From: an uncultured Clostridia bacterium
Lineage (GTDB): Bacteria; Bacillota; Clostridia; Oscillospirales; Ruminococcaceae
DNA: 64,000 bases
Direction of reading: 5' to 3'
Assembly (NCBI GenBank): GCA_947168885.1
Contig: CAMVNQ010000003.1
Location: forward strand, 1 to 64,000
Position numbers and translations under genes: made by a program. The first letter of the stretch is position 1; every line of letters begins with the position of its first letter. The notes under the pieces are model-generated. The model had not been told where the DNA came from. It did no database searches and saw only the letters and a list, made by a program, of their open reading frames with translations. Positions 59,825 to 64,000 of this stretch are shown here, piece by piece.

Positions 59825-60727
59825 GTTGGAAGAATGCGTTGCACTGTAGCTTTTCGTCCCGCAGAGTGCGGTTGCCTTTTCGCCCCGCGACGAGAGCAGA
59901 TTATCTGTTGTCATTTCGCGACGTCGGTGGCGACTTCATTTCTGTCACCAGCGACAGAAACGAAGCAAAGAACGCCGCCCGCTTCGTGATCAAAGAAGCT
60001 CGACGAGTGTATCAGGCTTTTGGAAAACTCTGCGAATAAATCACTCGCCGGTTTCCGCCGAGCCTTGTTCAGCGAGCTCTTTGAAAACTCGCGGGGAGAT
60101 GTTAAGCGGGAAGGCGCAGACTTATCAGCTTCGCGCGGTTTATCACACATTCTCGCTTCACATCAAGTCATCGCAGCAAGATAAGTGGAGACCACCGATT
60201 CTTTCCCATAGGGCGCTCGCTTCGACGAGGGGCACTTCAATGGACTTTACGATTGCGCTTCCGATTAATGGACAAGTTTAGCACCCGCCTTCGTTAGTTA
60301 AATGGCTCTGAAAAGTAAGAAAGTATGCTGCAAACCTTTCATTTTTACCGAACCCTAACCACCATTCTACGCAGTACATATTTCGAGTTGATGAATCATA
60401 TTAACATGGAACAAGACCGTGACCCTAAAAGCCCATTGAAGCGGCTTTGACCGAGCCGAGCACCCAGAATAGCATATCGGTGATAACTTATGCGCTCGTC
60501 GGGGATAGCGGAGGTGAAGGGTCTGTAACAGGAACGTGCGAGAGCGAGATCGCTGCGGTCTCAAATCTTCGCCCCTTCGTTTCGCGGTTGTCAAAGAGTT
60601 TGCCTGCAAACTTCTTTGACACTGCGGAACACGCGTTCTTTGCTACTTTCTGTCGCTCGGACAGAAAGTAGGAGAAACCCAGTCGGTGCGGTTGCGGCAA
60701 ATTCCTGTTTTTAATGGAGAAACCGTT
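59825..60727 (+). other. Gene-poor transcribed-looking region, possible RNA
   Basis: About 900 bases with no ORF that has both a ribosome site and protein-like composition. It carries TTTCTGTCACCAGCGACAGAAA near 59940, GTCAAAGAGTTTGCCTGCAAACTTCTTTGAC at 60590-60620 and TACTTTCTGTCGCTCGGACAGAAAGTA near 60643. GCGACAGAAA...GCAAAGAACGC near 59952 recurs inverted near 60632-60660. Could be an untranslated RNA, a decayed element, or a long leader of the following cassette. Confidence 0.4.
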
Positions 60728-61060
60728 ATGGCAAAAAAGAAAAAGATCATTACTATCGCAGCGATAACTGTGCTGATAACAGCTATATCCGCGCTGTCGT
60801 ACATATTATGGGACAACAGCCTTAAACGGGCTGATTACACCTTCGACGGATATGAGATCGACGGAGCGGAATATACAGCTATGGGCTTCCGCTGGCAGGA
60901 AGAAGTCGGAGACTACAAGGAGACATGGAATATCGTCTGCAAAACGACCGACGGGCGCTGGACTTTTTATGAGATCGACAAGTTCCCGAACCGCGAATAT
61001 CTTGTCGCACGGTGCTTTTACAACGCCGAAGTAATAAAACGTAAAGGAGAACCGTTATGA
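60728..61060 (+). CDS. Small single-helix membrane protein (cassette gene 1)
   Basis: 110 residues from ATG 60728 (GGAGAAACC upstream). Basic N-terminus (AKKKKIITI), one membrane helix (AAITVLITAISALSYIL), then an external domain (DGYEIDGAEYTAMGFRWQEEVGDYKETWNIVCKTTDGRWTFYEIDKFPNREY). No family recognised. Overlaps the next gene by 4 bases. Confidence 0.78.
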   Translation: MAKKKKIITIAAITVLITAISALSYILWDNSLKRADYTFDGYEIDGAEYTAMGFRWQEEVGDYKETWNIVCKTTDGRWTFYEIDKFPNREYLVARCFYNAEVIKRKGEPL

Positions 61061-61458
61061 CCAAAAAGAAGAAAACTATAATTATTGTGACACTCGCCGG
61101 TGTGTTCGTCATCATCGGTCTTATCGTTTTCGGTGTCTGGGCGATACAGCAATATATGGACAAGAATACATGGGCGACTGTCCGCGTTACCGGAGCTGTA
61201 CAGTCCGACACCGCCGACGCTTTTGAGAGCGAACAGGAATGCCTCAAAGGCGACACACTCTCGTTCGCGGGAGTTATACTCCGCATTACCGACATACGCC
61301 ATGACGGAACGGTCTCGTTCTCCGTCGAACAGGGCAAACTGCTCAACGAAAACGGCGCGGCTGTGAGCTCCGGAATGCTCGTCAAAAAAACCGGTACAGA
61401 CTACAGGCTCGATAACGGGTATGTTACGCTGACCGTCACAAGCAACAGGTACAGATAA
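61057..61458 (+). CDS. Small single-helix membrane protein (cassette gene 2)
   Basis: 133 residues. Start TKKKKTIIIVTLAGVFVIIGLIVFGVWAI is one helix, followed by an external beta-rich region (ATVRVTGAVQSDTADAF, GVILRITDIRHDGTVSFSVEQGKL). Same basic-then-helix plan as gene 1, with an almost identical GGAGAACCGTT ribosome site. Function unknown. Confidence 0.78.
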   Translation: MTKKKKTIIIVTLAGVFVIIGLIVFGVWAIQQYMDKNTWATVRVTGAVQSDTADAFESEQECLKGDTLSFAGVILRITDIRHDGTVSFSVEQGKLLNENGAAVSSGMLVKKTGTDYRLDNGYVTLTVTSNRYR

Positions 61459-61484
61459 GCCGAATCAGAAAAAGGAGACAACCT

Positions 61485-61937
61485 ATGAACATAAAATGGA
61501 CGAAAGAACGCTCGCTTATGCTTTCACGCGCACTGACGTGGGCTGTGCTGATACTCGCGTGCGCTATACTTTTCCTTATCCCCGTGATAACGATGTGGTA
61601 TGACGCGGTGTCCGGTAAACCGCCGATAATGCCTATCCTTACGGTATGCTGCTATCTCTGCGACTTTCTCGCGATAATCGCGCTCTGGGAGCTTAAAACG
61701 ATGCTCGCGAACATCTCGAAGCAGGAGCTCTTCACCGAGCGCAACACCCGCTGCGTGCGCATAATCTCGTGGTGCTGCTTCGGGGTAGCCGCAGTAATGT
61801 GCGGGCTTACGTTCTGGCGGCTCCTCGCGCTTCTCGTCGCAATAATCGCCGCATTCGTCGGGCTTATCCTGCGCGTTGTGAAGAATATGCTCGCGGCAGC
61901 CACCGAGCTTCGCGAAGAGAACGACTTCACGATATAA
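61485..61937 (+). CDS. DUF2975 membrane protein
   Basis: 150 residues with four membrane helices. LLFITNxNxRxxR-like centre is seen as KQELFTERNTRCVRIISWCCFGVA, the mark of DUF2975, and the end NMLAAATELREENDFTI is the usual 'EN-LTI' tail. DUF2975 genes nearly always sit next to a YozG-type HTH gene, as here. GGAG precedes the ATG. Confidence 0.9.
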   Translation: MNIKWTKERSLMLSRALTWAVLILACAILFLIPVITMWYDAVSGKPPIMPILTVCCYLCDFLAIIALWELKTMLANISKQELFTERNTRCVRIISWCCFGVAAVMCGLTFWRLLALLVAIIAAFVGLILRVVKNMLAAATELREENDFTI

Positions 61938-61949
61938 GGGGGTCTTGAT

Positions 61950-62162
61950 ATGCCGATAATCGTAAATCTCGATGTGATGATGGCAAAGCGGAAAATCTCG
62001 GCGGGCGAGCTCGCCGAACGCGTTGACATAACACCCGCCAACCTCTCTATCCTCAAAAACAACAAAGCCAAAGCCGTGCGCTTCACGACACTCGAAGCGA
62101 TTTGCCGTGAACTCGACTGTCAGCCCGGAGATATTCTCGAATTTGTGAAGGACGACAGGTGA
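61950..62162 (+). CDS. YozG-like Xre-family HTH regulator
   Basis: 70 residues: IIVNLDVMMAKRKISAGELAERVDITPANLSILKNNKAKAVRFTTLEAICRELDCQPGDILEF. This is the short cytoplasmic HTH that pairs with DUF2975 membrane proteins. The pair resembles a membrane-tethered regulator of its own operon. GGGGG precedes the start, 12 bases after the DUF2975 stop. Confidence 0.93.
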   Translation: MPIIVNLDVMMAKRKISAGELAERVDITPANLSILKNNKAKAVRFTTLEAICRELDCQPGDILEFVKDDR

Positions 62163-62166
62163 GAAT

Positions 62167-62691
62167 ATGCGCAAAACAGAGATTTTTACAGCCGTGATAT
62201 TCTCTGCAATTATCTCGGTTCTGTTCGTGTCTGCGGTCTTTCTCGCCGACATCATATCCTACGGCAGCTTTGTCCTGTCGCTCGCATATATCATTATTGT
62301 CGCAGCTCTGTACGGCTTCTGCCTTATAAGCAGGAACAAGATATTATGGCTGATAAAATGGGGAGCTTCCCTCCCGATGTCATACGTCGTGTTACGTTAT
62401 TTTCAGGTGTACCATTACACCATAAGAGCGCTAAACTGGGCATTTCCCGACTACGGCAGACAGACAGCCGGCGGCGCGTTCTCAATGGTCGGTCTGTTTT
62501 ACTTACTCGCGTTTTTCTGCGCGGTAAGCGGTATTGCCGCTATGTTCGTCAGACCGAAAAGCTTTGATAAATTCGGCAAGATGCAGCTAATCATCGCACT
62601 TACCGCTGCGGGAGCCGCGATAGCCGCTGTTCTGATACTTGAACGGCAGTTCCCGCCGTATGAGTACATCGAAGCGTATATCAACAGTTAG
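62167..62691 (+). CDS. Uncharacterised membrane protein (cassette gene 5)
   Basis: 174 residues with about five membrane helices (ITAVIFSAIISVLFVSAVF-like start, FVLSLAYIIIVAALYGFCLI, MVGLFYLLAFFCAVSGIAAMFV, LIIALTAAGAAIAAVLIL). Start 4 bases after the HTH stop, with GGTGAG upstream. No family recognised. Confidence 0.78.
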   Translation: MRKTEIFTAVIFSAIISVLFVSAVFLADIISYGSFVLSLAYIIIVAALYGFCLISRNKILWLIKWGASLPMSYVVLRYFQVYHYTIRALNWAFPDYGRQTAGGAFSMVGLFYLLAFFCAVSGIAAMFVRPKSFDKFGKMQLIIALTAAGAAIAAVLILERQFPPYEYIEAYINS

Positions 62692-62702
62692 GGAGAATTA
62701 AA

Positions 62703-63101
62703 ATGAAAGAAAAGAATAAACCGCTGCGCCGCCTTATAATAGGCGTGATCGCTGCGGCAGGTATTGCTGCGCTCTTTTTCTGGGTCACGCGCCCCAGAGT
62801 CATCGACACGAGCGTGAACGGAGAGTACACCGCCGAGCTGCTTGCAGTCTCCGGTCCGGACTGGCCGTTCGGTTCACAGGACGGAAGGCTCATGCTGAAA
62901 AAGGGGATATGGACTGTCTGTGCGCAGGACTTCACCCTGCACAACGACGGGAAAAGTATGGGTATATCAAACTGGTCGATCACGTGGGACGACGAGAAAG
63001 CGGTCGTCACGATAAACGGCGAGGAACAGCCCGACGCGGTGTATCATCTTTATTACAACGGTACTGCATTCAGAGTAAAAAGCGAAAAGGGAGTGAGATA
63101 A
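62703..63101 (+). CDS. Small single-helix membrane protein (cassette gene 6)
   Basis: 132 residues: basic start (KEKNKPLRRL), one helix (IIGVIAAAGIAALFFWV), then an external domain (VNGEYTAELLAVSGPDWPFGSQDGRLMLKKGIWTVCAQDF, ISNWSITWDDEKAVVTINGEEQ). Similar plan to cassette genes 1 and 2. GGGAG precedes the ATG; the TAA overlaps the radical SAM start by 1 base. Confidence 0.78.
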   Translation: MKEKNKPLRRLIIGVIAAAGIAALFFWVTRPRVIDTSVNGEYTAELLAVSGPDWPFGSQDGRLMLKKGIWTVCAQDFTLHNDGKSMGISNWSITWDDEKAVVTINGEEQPDAVYHLYYNGTAFRVKSEKGVR

Positions 63102-64000
63102 TGTACATCAAACTTATACAGCCGAAAATGCGCCGCCGCCCTATGGACACGGACATAAAGCTTCACATGTCGCCGCCGCTCGGGCTGCTCACTATCGCGG
63201 CTATGCTCCGGAATGACCACAAGGTCGTTATAGAGAACGAGAACATCGGGCGCATACATTTCGACGACAAGCCTGATATTGTCGGTATATCAGTGACCGT
63301 CGATACCCTTCCCCGCGCTATGGAAATATCGGCGGAGTTCCGAAGCCGCGGGAGCATCGTTGTCGCCGGCGGCATACACATCACAACTGCGACTGCGTTC
63401 GTACCGAAGGACGCATTCGATGTGCTCTGTGTCGGAGCCGCCGAGGGTACATGGCTCGACATCGTCCGCGACGCACAGCGTGGGGAGCTGAAACCCGTTT
63501 ACCGCTGCCGGCATGACCTGTGCGGCGCGGAGATAGTCCCGCCAGCCTACGATATGCTCGAAAAAGGAGAGTACCTGTACTGCAACGTTGTCCACACGAG
63601 CCGCGGATGTCCGTTCCGCTGCGATTTCTGCTACAACAGCTCGTCCGAACGGCGGTACATCAGACGCGAGATACCCGATGTGGTAGCGGAGATAAAGTCG
63701 CTTGGCACCGATCACGTCATGTTCATCGACGACAATCTTGCGGGCGACCCGAAGTGGACACGGGAATTCCTGCACGCAATAATGCCGCTTGGTCTCAGGT
63801 GGCAGGCGGCAGTCTCGATAAATGCGGCGAAGGACGGCGAGCTTCTTGACCTGATGAAAGCGAGCGGCTGCCGGAGCTTGTTCATCGGCTTCGAGAGCAT
63901 CACGCCGGAGTCCGTCAGCGGAGTTCATAAGGTGCAGAACAGCGCTGCAGACTACGACGCGGCGGTCAGGGCTATACACGACCGCGGGATAATGATAAAC
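63101..64000 (+). CDS. Radical SAM protein with B12-binding-like N-terminus (partial)
   Basis: The first 300 residues are visible; the gene continues past the window, so the ORF track omits it. ATG 63101 follows GGGAG. The N-terminal ~150 residues have the Rossmann pattern of B12-binding domains (IKLIQPK, PPLGLLTIAAML, PDIVGISVTVDT, VVAGGIHIT) without the DxHxxG that binds cobalamin. The radical SAM motif is HTSRGCPFRCDFCYN (CxxxCxxC), then FIDDNLAGDP and LFIGFESITPESV. Substrate unknown. Coupled to the upstream small membrane protein by a 1-base overlap. Confidence 0.9.
   Translation, partial: MYIKLIQPKMRRRPMDTDIKLHMSPPLGLLTIAAMLRNDHKVVIENENIGRIHFDDKPDIVGISVTVDTLPRAMEISAEFRSRGSIVVAGGIHITTATAFVPKDAFDVLCVGAAEGTWLDIVRDAQRGELKPVYRCRHDLCGAEIVPPAYDMLEKGEYLYCNVVHTSRGCPFRCDFCYNSSSERRYIRREIPDVVAEIKSLGTDHVMFIDDNLAGDPKWTREFLHAIMPLGLRWQAAVSINAAKDGELLDLMKASGCRSLFIGFESITPESVSGVHKVQNSAADYDAAVRAIHDRGIMIN

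Noticed and set aside
59839-60039. 66-residue plus-strand ORF after the orphan promoter
   Set aside because: No ribosome site; Arg-rich low-complexity translation overlapping a palindromic repeat.
60367-60609. 80-residue minus-strand ORF
   Set aside because: No ribosome site and no protein-like pattern; it covers the hairpin at 60590-60620.

Overview
This window looks like the chromosome of an anaerobic, spore-forming, Gram-positive gut bacterium of the Ruminococcus/Oscillospiraceae type. Supporting signs are SpoIIID and GerW (YtfJ) sporulation genes, strong AGGAGG-type ribosome binding sites, consensus TTGACA-17-TATAAT promoters, moderately GC-rich coding sequence, two DUF4358 lipoproteins, a two-gene SufC-SufB iron-sulfur system and a SUV3-like helicase. 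No species assignment is possible from the sequence alone.

Layout. At the left edge (1-2541, minus strand) lies the promoter-proximal end of a phage-tail-like or contractile injection operon: an assembly protein, a small DUF6760-like protein, a gp19-type tube protein, and a gene that runs off the window and carries perfect 210-bp (70-residue) tandem repeats. A secreted metalloprotease (2792-4681) follows, then a Val-Asp-Gly-Cys tRNA operon with serial terminators. 5.8-15.8 kb is housekeeping: DUF378 protein, sufCB, a gltA-exonuclease-rlmN operon, spoIIID, a membrane EAL protein and metY, whose leader carries a MITE-like insertion. 16.0-21.7 kb is a plus-strand operon with a site-2 protease, scpA, scpB, a DUF2953 protein, gerW, dacF, rluB and a small orphan gene. 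carB (21.9-25.2 kb) is on the opposite strand.

The most distinctive region is 25.4-34.7 kb. Six minus-strand genes form one transcription unit that appears to be a ligand-sensing phosphorelay: two membrane-anchored BMP/PnrA-like binding proteins, a hybrid histidine kinase, a seven-helix-type membrane protein with a HisKA segment lacking a catalytic domain plus two receivers and an HD-GYP domain, a REC-HPt protein and a pseudo-REC/REC protein. Two EAL proteins elsewhere in the window (12.0 and 41.2 kb) also point to c-di-GMP turnover. Upstream lie the SUV3-like helicase, a CadC-like ArsR regulator, two paralogous secreted CAP proteins and a DUF1015 protein.

42.5-59.7 kb holds pyrE, DUF4358 lipoproteins, a cytoplasmic GH26 glycosidase, lgt, a DUF4190 protein, a PC4-like DNA-binding protein, a phosphoesterase, an atypical DD-carboxypeptidase, rlmH, a membrane protein with a papain-like tail, an ADP-ribosylglycohydrolase, rel, a DtxR-type repressor, an anchored SGNH hydrolase and znuCB. 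After a gene-poor stretch of about 1 kb that starts with a consensus promoter, the right edge is a tight cassette of small membrane proteins with a DUF2975/HTH pair, ending in a radical SAM gene cut by the window end. Intergenic spaces carry several repeat families (a CTGCCTCGCAGCCG family, MITE-like elements, small hairpin arrays).
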